A stretch of 17,746 nucleotides of DNA from CAZHBD01 sp964530555 (GCA_964530555.1 CAZHBD010000014.1:1-17746), one strand, 5' to 3'. Shown: positions 1 to 5,611, counted from the stretch's first letter. Translations and numbers: made by a program. Notes: a model not told the origin generated them from the sequence alone.

Positions 1-93
1 ACCTGTTCCCATGCCGAACACAGAAGTTAAGCCTCGTAGCGGTTACAATACTTGGATCATCAAGTCCTGGGAAAATAGCACGGTGCCGAATTA
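1..93 (+). rRNA. rrf: 5S ribosomal RNA, 3' part
   Basis: The first bases match the conserved 5S core, CCTGTTCCCATGCCGAACAC followed by AGAAGTTAAG, which in a complete 5S lies about 25-30 bases from the 5' end. The downstream part, with CCTGGGAAAATAGCACGGTG, matches the usual helix IV/V region. The 5' end lies outside the window and the 3' end is estimated, because the closing helix cannot be checked without the 5' strand. It is followed at once by a terminator, so it is probably the last gene of an rRNA operon. Confidence 0.93.
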
Positions 94-98
94 TAGAG

Positions 99-128
99 AA
101 GACCTCCTTTTAAGGGAGGTTTTTTCTT
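99..128 (+). terminator. Intrinsic terminator after 5S rRNA
   Basis: ACCTCC (102-107) pairs with GGAGGT (115-120). The stem can extend outward through A-U and G-U pairs, and it is followed by a T-rich tract at 120-130. It lies just after the 5S gene and is the likely end of the rRNA operon transcript. Confidence 0.88.
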
Positions 129-133
129 TTGGT

Positions 134-141
134 GATACAAT
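134..141 (+). promoter_or_regulatory. Extended -10 promoter of first VOC gene
   Basis: TGATACAAT (133-141) combines a TGN extension with TACAAT. The box ends 6 bases before the ATG at 148, so transcription should start at or next to the start codon, giving a leaderless mRNA. No -35 is visible because the upstream position is taken by the rRNA terminator, which fits an extended -10 promoter. Confidence 0.6.
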
Positions 142-147
142 GGGCTT

Positions 148-495
148 ATGAAACCAAAAGCCGTCTCTGGAGTACTCAGTCTTTCTGACAATCTGCCTAA
201 AACAGCTGAGTTCTACGAAAAACTTGGATTTATTGTGGCGTGCAATAGAGACGATCTTGTTACGGTACGTCTCAACTGGTTCTGGTTGGATTTTGTACCG
301 ACCGACAATCGACAAGTGGGAAGCGTTAGTCAGTTTATATATTTGAGCGTTGTTAATGTTGACGAAGTCTACGTTCAAGCGACAAAAGCAAAGCTGCCGT
401 GCCTTAGCGAGCCACAAACGTTCAAGGCTGGCCGACGTGAATTCATGATCGAAGACCCCAACGGCTATAAACTGGTCTTTTTTGAAAAAAAGTAG
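148..495 (+). CDS. VOC superfamily (glyoxalase/bleomycin-resistance fold) protein
   Basis: A 115-residue protein with the usual length and layout of a single VOC module: an N-terminal strand, the helix TAEFYEKLGF, and the C-terminal signature EDPNGYKLVFFEKK. VOC proteins pair two beta-alpha-beta-beta-beta units to form isomerases, dioxygenases, thiol transferases or drug-binding proteins. The first strand has no His, and the position of the last glyoxalase I metal ligand (the Glu of KIELIE in E. coli GloA) appears to be Val. A metal-independent binding role is therefore more likely than glyoxalase I activity, and the substrate cannot be read from sequence. The gene probably has a leaderless start directly after the rRNA operon, and a 52-residue zinc-ribbon gene begins 9 bases after its stop. 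Confidence 0.88.
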   Translation: MKPKAVSGVLSLSDNLPKTAEFYEKLGFIVACNRDDLVTVRLNWFWLDFVPTDNRQVGSVSQFIYLSVVNVDEVYVQATKAKLPCLSEPQTFKAGRREFMIEDPNGYKLVFFEKK

Positions 496-504
496 CAAAA
501 AAGT

Positions 505-663
505 ATGGCAATAGCCCCTGATTGTGATCGGTGTGGGAAAGAGCTGCAAGATTATGGAGCGATTCTATTAAGCCCACCCAGCAAAGAAGGAAAGGTTAGG
601 AAATTTCACCTCTGTAAAAACTGCTATAAGATAATTGCAGCGCAGTTGAAGCCGGCGAGCTAA
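505..663 (+). CDS. Small zinc-ribbon protein, 52 residues
   Basis: An ATG at 505 opens a 52-codon frame ending in TAA at 661-663. The protein has a CDRC pair near residue 7 and a CKNC pair near residue 38, spaced as the two knuckles of a single zinc ribbon, with mixed basic and hydrophobic residues between. It starts 9 bases after the VOC stop in the same direction and probably shares its transcript. Its last bases overlap the last bases of the convergent DUF4287 gene. The paired CxxC motifs in the correct frame support a real gene. No specific function is recognised; small zinc ribbons often bind nucleic acid or protein partners. Confidence 0.75.
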   Translation: MAIAPDCDRCGKELQDYGAILLSPPSKEGKVRKFHLCKNCYKIIAAQLKPAS

Positions 664-869
664 TCTACCCAGTCGTGATCCTTGAAATACTTCCAGATAG
701 CCATTGCATGGCCATGCCCCAGGTCAAAATTCTCTTTAAGAAATACGACTAAAGTGCTGGCTTTCATGTCGCGCGAATAGATACCGGCAGCTACTGCGGC
801 ATTCCTTAACTCTTCAGGCGTTTTTCCCGTCCTCGCACGAATAGTATCGATATAGGCTTGAAAAGTCAT
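660..869 (-). CDS. DUF4287 domain protein
   Basis: A 69-residue protein beginning MTFQAYIDTIRARTGKTPEE and ending with the helix GHAMAIWKYFKD, which is the DUF4287 pattern: an N-terminal FQAYIDTI helix, a TGKTPE turn and a GHGHAMA segment. DUF4287 occurs as a short stand-alone protein or joined to other small domains, and its biochemical role is not established. The start codon overlaps the end of the upstream DUF1801 gene by 4 bases (ATGA type), so the two are almost certainly translationally coupled in one transcript. No signal peptide or membrane segment is present. Confidence 0.85.
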   Translation of the reverse strand: MTFQAYIDTIRARTGKTPEELRNAAVAAGIYSRDMKASTLVVFLKENFDLGHGHAMAIWKYFKDHDWVD

Positions 870-1228
870 TTTCGTTTACCGTTATTTTGCTTAACCCTGT
901 ACCGGGTAATTTCTGCTATGAGATCGAAGGGTAGCGGCTGGTCAATTGGGAATCGTACGGTCCCTTTTGAGGTCTCATATTCTTTTAGATGATCACTGAA
1001 CTGTCTTATGCCATCGGCGCCGGGATATAGGCCGATATGATGCTCATACGCTGAAAAATGGATAAGGTTACCGTGCAATGTGAAGGTAGGAATGCCGTAA
1101 CTAATTTTTTCTTGAGCATCTGGTGCAGCTTGCTGAATCGTTTTACGCACTTTTCGCAGAATCGCTTGAGTTTTAGGTGGATATTGTGCGATAAACTCGT
1201 CGATGGTTGTAGCTTTCGGCATCATCAT
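866..1228 (-). CDS. DUF1801 domain protein
   Basis: A 120-residue protein with DUF1801 (YdhG-like) features: an N-terminal IDEFIAQYPPKTQAILRKVR helix, ISYGIPTF, then NLIHFSAYEHHIGLYP and a C-terminal IRFP-like strand (VRFPIDQPLP) leading to a final helix. This family has an alpha/beta fold of unknown activity and is common in accessory regions and on plasmids. Three consecutive ATG codons (1228, 1225, 1222) make the exact start uncertain. The -10 box TATACT ends 7 bases before the first, favouring a leaderless start at 1228. It forms a two-gene operon with the DUF4287 gene. Confidence 0.88.
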   Translation of the reverse strand: MMMPKATTIDEFIAQYPPKTQAILRKVRKTIQQAAPDAQEKISYGIPTFTLHGNLIHFSAYEHHIGLYPGADGIRQFSDHLKEYETSKGTVRFPIDQPLPFDLIAEITRYRVKQNNGKRK

Positions 1229-1235
1229 ACTTGTC

Positions 1236-1241
1236 AGTATA
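1236..1241 (-). promoter_or_regulatory. -10 box of the DUF1801-DUF4287 operon
   Basis: On the minus strand the hexamer reads TATACT, with 7 bases between it and the ATG at 1228. The predicted transcription start falls at the start codon. No clear -35 lies 16-18 bases upstream. Confidence 0.6.
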
Positions 1242-1277
1242 GCGCAAATATAAACTACCGGTTACCATAGACATGAT

Positions 1278-1655
1278 ATGAAGCACCAACTATCGAAAGT
1301 GCATGAGTTTCGGCTGAAACTGTACCCTAAAGATTTTGCCAAGAGCAGACAGTTTTATGGGGAGATCCTTGGGTTTGAGCAGTTTCATAGCTGGGATCGA
1401 GGCACTAATGATCAGGGTGCAATGTTCCGGGTTGGTAACACAACGCTTGAACTGCTGACTCCAGAAGGTGAACATCAACCTTATGCCGGGACGGGTCTGT
1501 CTCTGGAAGTAGAAGATGTTACGGCACTGTACCGTAAGCTAAAAGACGCGTGCGCCCTAGAGCACGAACTCAGACATAATCAGTGGGGTGATACATCGTT
1601 CGGAATTTATGACCCGGAAGGGTTACAAATTTCCTTTTTTACTAAAAATGATTAA
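1278..1655 (+). CDS. VOC superfamily protein, second copy
   Basis: A 125-residue protein with a VOC layout: VHEFRLKLYPKDFAKSRQFYGEILGFE at the N-terminus (strand, helix, FYGEILGFE turn), a mid-protein GTGLSLEVEDVTALYRKLKD helix opening the second half, and DPEGLQISFF at the C-terminus. It differs from the other two VOC proteins here in length and helix sequence, so it is not a recent tandem copy. The last glyoxalase I metal-ligand position appears to be Ser, so glyoxalase I activity is unlikely. The closest -10-like sequence is TACCAT (1263-1268), 9 bases before the ATG, weaker than others in the window. No good Shine-Dalgarno is visible. Confidence 0.86.
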   Translation: MKHQLSKVHEFRLKLYPKDFAKSRQFYGEILGFEQFHSWDRGTNDQGAMFRVGNTTLELLTPEGEHQPYAGTGLSLEVEDVTALYRKLKDACALEHELRHNQWGDTSFGIYDPEGLQISFFTKND

Positions 1656-1684
1656 CGTGATTAAATCCGGATAGGGGGATTAAC

Positions 1685-1882
1685 GTGAAACGAGATAAAA
1701 CAATAAAAGTTGTTAACAAGGGCGGTCCGGTTGGCGGAACACTGTTTTTGGCCTGGATTGGGGCGCTGGTCTATTTTGTCCAGCACTCGCAAGGTTTTGG
1801 CGGCTTCCTAGTAGCAGTTATTAAGGCCTGCGTCTGGCCGGCATTCGTTGTGCATAGTGCTCTAAAACTTCTCAAGTTGTAA
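1685..1882 (+). CDS. Small membrane protein, 65 residues
   Basis: The GTG start at 1685 follows AGGGGGAT (1671-1678) at a good Shine-Dalgarno distance. The protein has a basic N-terminus (MKRDKTIKVVNKGG), one clear hydrophobic segment (GGTLFLAWIGALVYFV, about residues 17-32) and a second (GFLVAVIKACVWPAFVV, about 40-56). Two membrane passes are likely, with a short basic N-terminus in the cytoplasm. No family is recognised. The histidine phosphatase gene begins 2 bases after its stop, so the two are probably co-transcribed and perhaps translationally coupled. Confidence 0.72.
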   Translation: MKRDKTIKVVNKGGPVGGTLFLAWIGALVYFVQHSQGFGGFLVAVIKACVWPAFVVHSALKLLKL

Positions 1883-1884
1883 GT

Positions 1885-2421
1885 ATGACTGAGGTTTTGC
1901 TCGTTAGACATGCACAATCACACGCAAACAAACGAAATTTTGCTGCTTTCGGAAATGTTAAGAGCCCTCTGACCGAAAGAGGGATTAGTCAGGCCCAGGG
2001 GTTAGGGTATGTTTTTCGCGAAACCTATGGCATTGATCCACTTCATTATGATCGGCCGGTTTTAGCCTCTGAATTTACGCGCCCACAACAAACGGCTGAA
2101 CATGCAGGATTCACGAAGATCGACACATCCTCTTTGATTAACGAGTCGGATGTTGACAGAGATGTCATGTCTGGCGTGGATGTTATTGACAGACATCGAA
2201 AAGAACGGTGGGCTCCCTCAGAGTCACTTGAGAGGGCACAAAAATTCATCGAATTGGTTAGGTCGGGTGAACTGGCGTACCAGATTTATTTCAGCCATGG
2301 CATGTTTATTGCTTCTGTACTGCTTGAGCTTGATCAACCGGTAGGATCTATTTCGCAACCATTTGACGAGAAGCGGGGATTTGTACCGCTTCAGGCGACT
2401 GTAATTAAAGTAAACTTGTAA
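1885..2421 (+). CDS. Histidine phosphatase (phosphoglycerate mutase-like) family protein
   Basis: A 178-residue protein opening with LLVRHAQSHAN, the family's phospho-acceptor motif (RH[GA]xSxxN). The second half carries the conserved second His in YFSHGMFI. An Arg in ASEFTRPQQTAE and Glu/Arg residues in PSESLERAQKF fit the phosphate pocket and the proton donor region. The family includes phosphoglycerate mutases, cobalamin and nucleotide phosphatases and SixA-like protein phosphatases; the short cap region points to a small phosphatase, but the substrate cannot be named. It sits 2 bases after the small membrane protein gene. The opposite-strand transporter remnant ends just past its stop (convergent). 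Confidence 0.9.
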   Translation: MTEVLLVRHAQSHANKRNFAAFGNVKSPLTERGISQAQGLGYVFRETYGIDPLHYDRPVLASEFTRPQQTAEHAGFTKIDTSSLINESDVDRDVMSGVDVIDRHRKERWAPSESLERAQKFIELVRSGELAYQIYFSHGMFIASVLLELDQPVGSISQPFDEKRGFVPLQATVIKVNL

Positions 2422-2424
2422 GCC

Positions 2425-2839
2425 CTATGATCGGTAGGTCAAAAGCAGAGCCCCAACAAAAGTGAGTAGGAGGCCGGCTGCCTTTATAAGGTCAAAAGAT
2501 TCTTTTAAAAAGACAACCGACAGGATTACCACAACTCCTACATAAGTTGCTGCCAGTACCGATGCAACACTGGCGCTGAGTTTATTGAGAGCCAGAACGT
2601 ACAAGATCGAACCCAGGGCCATAGCTATACCAATACCCAGCCCAAGAGGGAGCTCTCTTTAGTTGGCACTTTAAGTGAACGCTGGGCAAGCCATAGTGCC
2701 GGGAGTCCGGTAATGAGCACATGCCTAGACCCATTAAAAAATTCATCTGGTACGGCGTCATGCTTTTAAGCCCGACTTTCATGAGAAAGGTGGCAACGCC
2801 CACGACTACTATATAGCTTGCAACGAAGATAAATCCCAT
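2425..2839 (-). pseudogene. EamA/DMT-type transporter with two frameshifts
   Basis: Read with two frame changes, this region gives a single EamA/SMR-like unit of about 138 residues with four hydrophobic helices. The first part runs MGFIFVASYIVVVGVATFLM through MTPYQMNFLMGLG. The middle, VLITGLPALWLAQRSLKVPT, lies in the next frame from about 2727. The last part, GLGIGIAMALGSILYVLALN to the final LLTFVGALLLTYRS, lies in a third frame from about 2655. Both changes equal one missing base, about 75 bases apart. The start at 2839 is supported by a -10 box 6 bases upstream. Members of the drug/metabolite transporter superfamily move small metabolites or drugs across the inner membrane. As written the gene cannot make a full protein; true decay and assembly or read error are both possible. 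Confidence 0.82.
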
Positions 2840-2845
2840 ATATTT

Positions 2846-2851
2846 AGTGTA
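2846..2851 (-). promoter_or_regulatory. -10 box of the EamA-type gene
   Basis: On the minus strand the hexamer reads TACACT and ends 6 bases before the ATG at 2839. The same leaderless spacing occurs at several other genes here and supports 2839 over the upstream in-frame ATGs at 2872 and 2941. Confidence 0.5.
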
Positions 2852-2924
2852 CCGCAAGATTACCCGATACATTTCGTTGTAATTATAACTTTGAAAGTAC
2901 AGATAACTACAAGAGAATGGAACT

Positions 2925-3290
2925 ATGCGTGTTACAAACATATTGCTCTGGGTTCAGGAAAATAAACTGAGCGAGAAGTTTTACAAGAAGCTAGGCTTTG
3001 AGGTTACCCGTTCAACGACTGGCTACTCAGAGGTTAAGCTAGGCCAGTTTGAGGTGGTCTTGGTGAATATGCGTGATGAAGATGAATTTGCTGGTGATTC
3101 ATTGGCTGGCGAGAAAGGCAAAGGCATGTACGTATACATACATGTTGACGATGTGGATAGGGAATATCAGCGCCAATTGCAGCTCGGTTTACGACCAAGT
3201 ACTGAGCCGCGTGACTGGGAGTGGGGAAACAGAGAGTTCATCCTCAAAGACCCGGATGGGTATAAGCTCTGTTTTTGGCACGAGCGTTAA
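2925..3290 (+). CDS. VOC superfamily protein, third copy
   Basis: A 121-residue VOC protein: MRVTNILLWVQE as first strand, NKLSEKFYKKLGFEV as helix and turn, GMYVYIHVDDVDREYQRQLQ opening the second half, and a C-terminal WGNREFILKDPDGYKLCFW. It resembles the first VOC protein (148-495) more than the second, sharing the REF(I/M)-(I/L)xDPxGYKL ending. The last glyoxalase I ligand position appears to be Cys. The start follows GGAACT with only a weak Shine-Dalgarno. It diverges from the broken transporter gene and converges on the next gene with a 4-base overlap of the stops. Confidence 0.88.
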   Translation: MRVTNILLWVQENKLSEKFYKKLGFEVTRSTTGYSEVKLGQFEVVLVNMRDEDEFAGDSLAGEKGKGMYVYIHVDDVDREYQRQLQLGLRPSTEPRDWEWGNREFILKDPDGYKLCFWHER

Positions 3291-3919
3291 TTGCTCGTAC
3301 TCGGCAAGCGGCGTTTTGCTTCTTCGGACTGAACGAAACTTTCGCTGTAGTGTATGTTCATCACTAACTCTTTTTCATCTAGGTCAACAAAGCCTCCGAT
3401 GAACGCTCGGGGAACGATTTGTTGACCAGCGTTATTGAAGTCGACGAACCGATTGAGCCACTGGCGCGTTAGGGTGATATAAATTTCCTCAGCTGTATAT
3501 GCATCGTTTGGTGCGCGCTGTGCCTGGAGTTCGCTAATCTGGCGGTAACGCGTGACATCATCAGGGAAGACGATTAACATCGTGCACGTTGACCAGCCGG
3601 TTACAAGACGTTTACGGGTGGCAAGAAGGTTGATGTTGGTTTGTGTCACTGAGTCAGGATCACCAGCCGGTTGATACTTAAGCGATCCATCATGGTTAGC
3701 GCTCAGTAAAGGCACAAAGACTGTTTCCAGCTCGCTGGCTCCCAAGCTTGTTCCAAAGGGTAGGCCCTCTTCGAGGAACTTCTCCGCGCTAATGCGGTCG
3801 GTGTAGCTAATCAAACGGAGGCCAAGTGCATTGCCGGACGCCAGAAGCTTTAATTTCTTATCGTCACTAATTACTTTTACATCCCGATGACGGGTTTTGA
3901 GATCGTTAAGTTCAGACAT
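3287..3919 (-). CDS. Unrecognised protein, about 210 residues
   Basis: An open frame of 210 codons from ATG 3919 (a GTG at 3922 is a second option). I do not recognise a family. The N-terminus is charged (MSELNDLKTRHRDVKVISDD), there is no signal peptide or membrane helix, and hydrophobic strands alternate with charged loops (TMLIVFPDDV, PRAFIGGFVDLDEKELVMNI), suggesting a soluble alpha/beta protein. A single Cys is present, and no catalytic triad or metal motif stands out. The gene is supported by its length, by an excellent -10 box (TATACT) 7 bases before ATG 3919, and by its fit between neighbours. Its promoter lies back to back with that of the KGG gene. Confidence 0.75.
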   Translation of the reverse strand: MSELNDLKTRHRDVKVISDDKKLKLLASGNALGLRLISYTDRISAEKFLEEGLPFGTSLGASELETVFVPLLSANHDGSLKYQPAGDPDSVTQTNINLLATRKRLVTGWSTCTMLIVFPDDVTRYRQISELQAQRAPNDAYTAEEIYITLTRQWLNRFVDFNNAGQQIVPRAFIGGFVDLDEKELVMNIHYSESFVQSEEAKRRLPSTSN

Positions 3920-3926
3920 CACTACT

Positions 3927-3932
3927 AGTATA
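3927..3932 (-). promoter_or_regulatory. -10 box of the 210-residue protein gene
   Basis: The minus-strand hexamer is TATACT, 7 bases before the ATG at 3919, predicting a leaderless start. The position 16-18 bases upstream gives only a weak -35 match, and that region is shared with the plus-strand promoter at 3938-3966. Confidence 0.6.
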
Positions 3933-3937
3933 AGGCA

Positions 3938-3966
3938 TTGACATTAGCGGGAAGAGGTGATATCAT
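3938..3966 (+). promoter_or_regulatory. Strong promoter of the KGG protein gene
   Basis: A consensus -35 TTGACA (3938-3943), a spacer of exactly 17 bases, and TATCAT (3961-3966) as the -10. The predicted start is near 3973, about 97 bases before the ATG at 4070, so unlike many genes here this one has a real leader. It overlaps the region directing the divergent 210-residue protein gene. Confidence 0.8.
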
Positions 3967-3992
3967 AAGCGTAATTCTGAAAGGAATAGAGG

Positions 3993-4041
3993 GCTCCAGC
4001 GTGCTGGGGCTTTTTTATTCCCCAGGGAGGCCAAGGTGGGG
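3993..4041 (+). promoter_or_regulatory. Attenuator-like leader: terminator hairpin with competing pairings
   Basis: GCTCCAG (3993-3999) pairs with CTGGGGC (4004-4010), including one G-U pair, around a four-base loop. It is followed by six Ts (4011-4016), the form of an intrinsic terminator. The same 3' arm, CTGGGG (4004-4009), can instead pair with CCCCAG (4020-4025), and CCCCA (4020-4024) can pair with TGGGG (4037-4041). These helices exclude each other, as in a transcription attenuator. The hairpin lies about 20 bases after the predicted start, so a released transcript would be only about 45 bases long. Function is inferred; the helices are read by eye. Confidence 0.5.
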
Positions 4042-4056
4042 CACGTAAACTTATAA
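4036..4056 (+). other. Possible six-codon leader ORF
   Basis: GTG at 4036 followed by codons for Gly-His-Val-Asn-Leu and TAA at 4054-4056. It is preceded by GGGAGGCCAA (4025-4034), the same ten bases that precede the KGG start codon (4058-4067). It ends just before the KGG gene's Shine-Dalgarno. It may be a translated leader or chance; only the repeated ribosome-binding sequence supports it. Confidence 0.25.
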
Positions 4057-4069
4057 TGGGAGGCCAATA

Positions 4070-4264
4070 ATGGCTGGAACTAAGCAAGGCGGCAAAGCAG
4101 CTGCTTCTACAAACAAAAGCAAATACGGTGCAGATTTTTATGCACGTATCGGCGCAATGGGTGGCAAAAAGGGCCGAACCGGTGGCTTTTTCGCTAACCG
4201 TGAACTAGCTCGTATTGCTGGTGCTAAAGGTGGCCGTATTAGTCGCCGCAGTAAAAAAGCCTAA
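4070..4264 (+). CDS. KGG-repeat basic protein (general stress, Con-10-like)
   Basis: A 64-residue, strongly basic protein with Gly-Gly-Lys/Arg elements: GAMGGKKGRTGGFFANRELA then GAKGGRISRRSKKA. These match the KGG repeat seen in bacterial general stress proteins and fungal Con-10. The N-terminus is rich in Lys, Ala and Gly and probably disordered. Such proteins are linked to stress and desiccation, but their mechanism is unclear; the charge would allow nucleic acid binding. GGGAGG (4058-4063) is a good Shine-Dalgarno. The gene stands alone between a strong promoter and a strong terminator, so it is probably a highly expressed single-gene unit. Confidence 0.85.
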   Translation: MAGTKQGGKAAASTNKSKYGADFYARIGAMGGKKGRTGGFFANRELARIAGAKGGRISRRSKKA

Positions 4265-4282
4265 GTAATCTCTAGGTTTTCC

Positions 4283-4312
4283 AAAAGTCCTGAGTTTAGC
4301 TCAGGACTTTTT
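4283..4312 (+). terminator. Strong intrinsic terminator, probably bidirectional
   Basis: AAAAGTCCTGAG (4283-4294) and CTCAGGACTTTT (4300-4311) form a perfect 12-base-pair stem around TTTAG, ending in a T run on the plus strand. On the minus strand the mirror T run is TTTT before GG, so it can also stop the convergent metallopeptidase transcript, whose stop codon (4296-4298) lies inside the loop. Confidence 0.92.
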
Positions 4313-4793
4313 GTTTGCGCCGATAGGGTCGGCACAGGCGTGAAGCCGAAACCTGCCAGGTTGTTTTGCAATTCAAGCACTGGTATGTAGCTTGATCAAT
4401 TTGCATGCCGCAGCTAGTACAAGTGGGGCAGGTGCTACGCTGATAGAGCCAATCGCGGTAGGTGTCTAAGCAATCTTGAATATGATCCTCGTCCATAACG
4501 ACATTGTATTGTTTTGCGAGGACCTTGGCTTTCTCCCAGGCAGCAACTTCCATCTGCAGAAGTTCGAAATCGGTGGTAAAGGTTTGGTGGTCTAATAAGG
4601 CGTGAGCGAGCTCGTGAATAAGTGACCATTGACCCTCGGCGCTGGCCAAAGCTTCAGCACGATAGTGGACGACTTGTTGTGACGGTGACCACATAAATGA
4701 AAGCCCAGCTTGAAAGACTACCGTTGGATTATTCAGTTGCAAACGGCCTAGTAGGTTAGATGTGGCCACGGCTTGCCACCTCGTAGCACCCAT
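4296..4793 (-). CDS. HExxH metallopeptidase-like protein with C-terminal zinc ribbon
   Basis: A 165-residue protein with HELAHALLDH at residues 60-69 and a downstream Glu (about 82, in LLQMEVAAWEKAK), matching the ImmA/IrrE-type gluzincin layout of HExxH plus a third Glu ligand on the next helix. The C-terminus adds cysteines at 122, 125, 128, 139 and 142 (CPTCTSCGM then CLNC), a zinc ribbon. ImmA/IrrE peptidases cleave repressors or regulators, but no partner repressor gene is adjacent. The C-terminal tail is basic. The gene overlaps the end of the ROK gene by 38 bases with this start; a GTG at 4769 would shorten the overlap. The two are probably translationally coupled. Confidence 0.8.
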   Translation of the reverse strand: MGATRWQAVATSNLLGRLQLNNPTVVFQAGLSFMWSPSQQVVHYRAEALASAEGQWSLIHELAHALLDHQTFTTDFELLQMEVAAWEKAKVLAKQYNVVMDEDHIQDCLDTYRDWLYQRSTCPTCTSCGMQIDQATYQCLNCKTTWQVSASRLCRPYRRKQKVLS

Positions 4794-5565
4794 ATATTAC
4801 TGCCTCTTCAGCGCGTTGTGCTTTTCGTATGGCAGGAATAGGTAGCATGGGGTTTTCGTAGATTTTCAGCTCTTCAAGCAGCCTGTCTTCAAACTTATCA
4901 AGATGCTGGCCAACACCGCCACCGAGCACGATAACTTCAGGCATATATGTTGCCATAAGATCAACGAGTCCGATGGCGATATTGCGTGCAATGTAGTACC
5001 AGGCGTGCGGATCGGTGATATCGCTAACACGTTTTCCAAACTTCGTTTGAAATGCACGTCCCGAGCCAAAATCTTCCCAATCAGTCAGTCGACCGTTGTA
5101 CTCAAGGAGTAGCTGGCCAGCTTCGCTATCAAGAGTATTTCGATCAAGCTTACCATCAATGATAAGTGCAGAGTTAATACCAGTACTGATGGTTATATAT
5201 AATACTTTCCTAAACTCATGTGTGATAAGTAACGCTTCTGAAAGACCGGCCAACTTTGCATCATTGCCGAGTATTACAGGGGCTTGTAAGATATGTTCGA
5301 GGTCTTTTCTGATGGGTACTCGTTCCCAGGGGCGATTACCAAAAGCCACTGCAACGCCGTGTTCGTGATCAAGACGGGCTGGTACAGCGACTACGATCCG
5401 CTCAAAATCATGATGACGGAGCAGCTTAAGTTCCTTCTGAAGTGTTTTTAAGAAATCAGCGTACTCTAAAGGGGTTGCGAACTTATGTCTCTGCACAATC
5501 TTACCGTCATTAGAAAAAATTGCCAGCAGTGTTTTGGTGCCCCCGATATCTATGGCTAGGTACAT
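4756..5565 (-). CDS. ROK-family sugar kinase-like protein
   Basis: From ATG 5565 the protein is 269 residues. It opens MYLAIDIGGTKTLLAIF, the ASKHA phosphate-1 motif. It continues with GNDAKLAGLSEA (catalytic Asp region), ISTGINSALIIDGKL (phosphate-2) and VIVLGGGVGQ (adenosine motif). ROK proteins are cytoplasmic ATP-dependent hexose kinases or sugar-responsive repressors; no helix-turn-helix is present, so a kinase is likelier. The usual zinc motif (GH followed by CxCGxxGCxE) is absent: the matching stretch reads SEAGQLLLE then WEDFGSGRAF. Sugar specificity cannot be assigned. An upstream ATG at 5592 is in frame, but the -10 box at 5573-5578 makes 5565 the better start. The gene overlaps the metallopeptidase gene downstream. 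Confidence 0.87.
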   Translation of the reverse strand: MYLAIDIGGTKTLLAIFSNDGKIVQRHKFATPLEYADFLKTLQKELKLLRHHDFERIVVAVPARLDHEHGVAVAFGNRPWERVPIRKDLEHILQAPVILGNDAKLAGLSEALLITHEFRKVLYITISTGINSALIIDGKLDRNTLDSEAGQLLLEYNGRLTDWEDFGSGRAFQTKFGKRVSDITDPHAWYYIARNIAIGLVDLMATYMPEVIVLGGGVGQHLDKFEDRLLEELKIYENPMLPIPAIRKAQRAEEAVIYGCYEVASRGHI

Positions 5566-5572
5566 GGTATCT

Positions 5573-5578
5573 AGTATA
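5573..5578 (-). promoter_or_regulatory. -10 box of the ROK gene
   Basis: The minus-strand hexamer TATACT ends 7 bases before ATG 5565. It sits inside the frame opened by the upstream ATG at 5592, which argues against that longer start and for a leaderless transcript. Confidence 0.6.
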
Positions 5579-5611
5579 ACCGTACTATCCATTGAACAAA
5601 ATACTCTTGCT

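Noticed and set aside
91..549. Minus-strand frame of 152 codons over the 5S end and first VOC gene
   Set aside because: It overlaps rRNA, a terminator and a recognised VOC gene, and shows no family features.
2582..2941. 119-codon minus-strand frame as an independent gene
   Set aside because: Only its first part is transporter-like; after about 2727 the translation loses hydrophobic character while the neighbouring frame continues the transporter, so it is part of a frameshifted gene.
4001..4048. 15-codon GTG frame across the attenuator hairpin
   Set aside because: The start codon lies in the hairpin loop with only a loose purine run before it and no sign of conservation.
4052..4057. Perfect TATAAT just before the KGG start codon
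   Set aside because: No -35 lies at the right distance, and a start from it would remove most of the good Shine-Dalgarno that follows; the upstream TTGACA-N17-TATCAT promoter is better.
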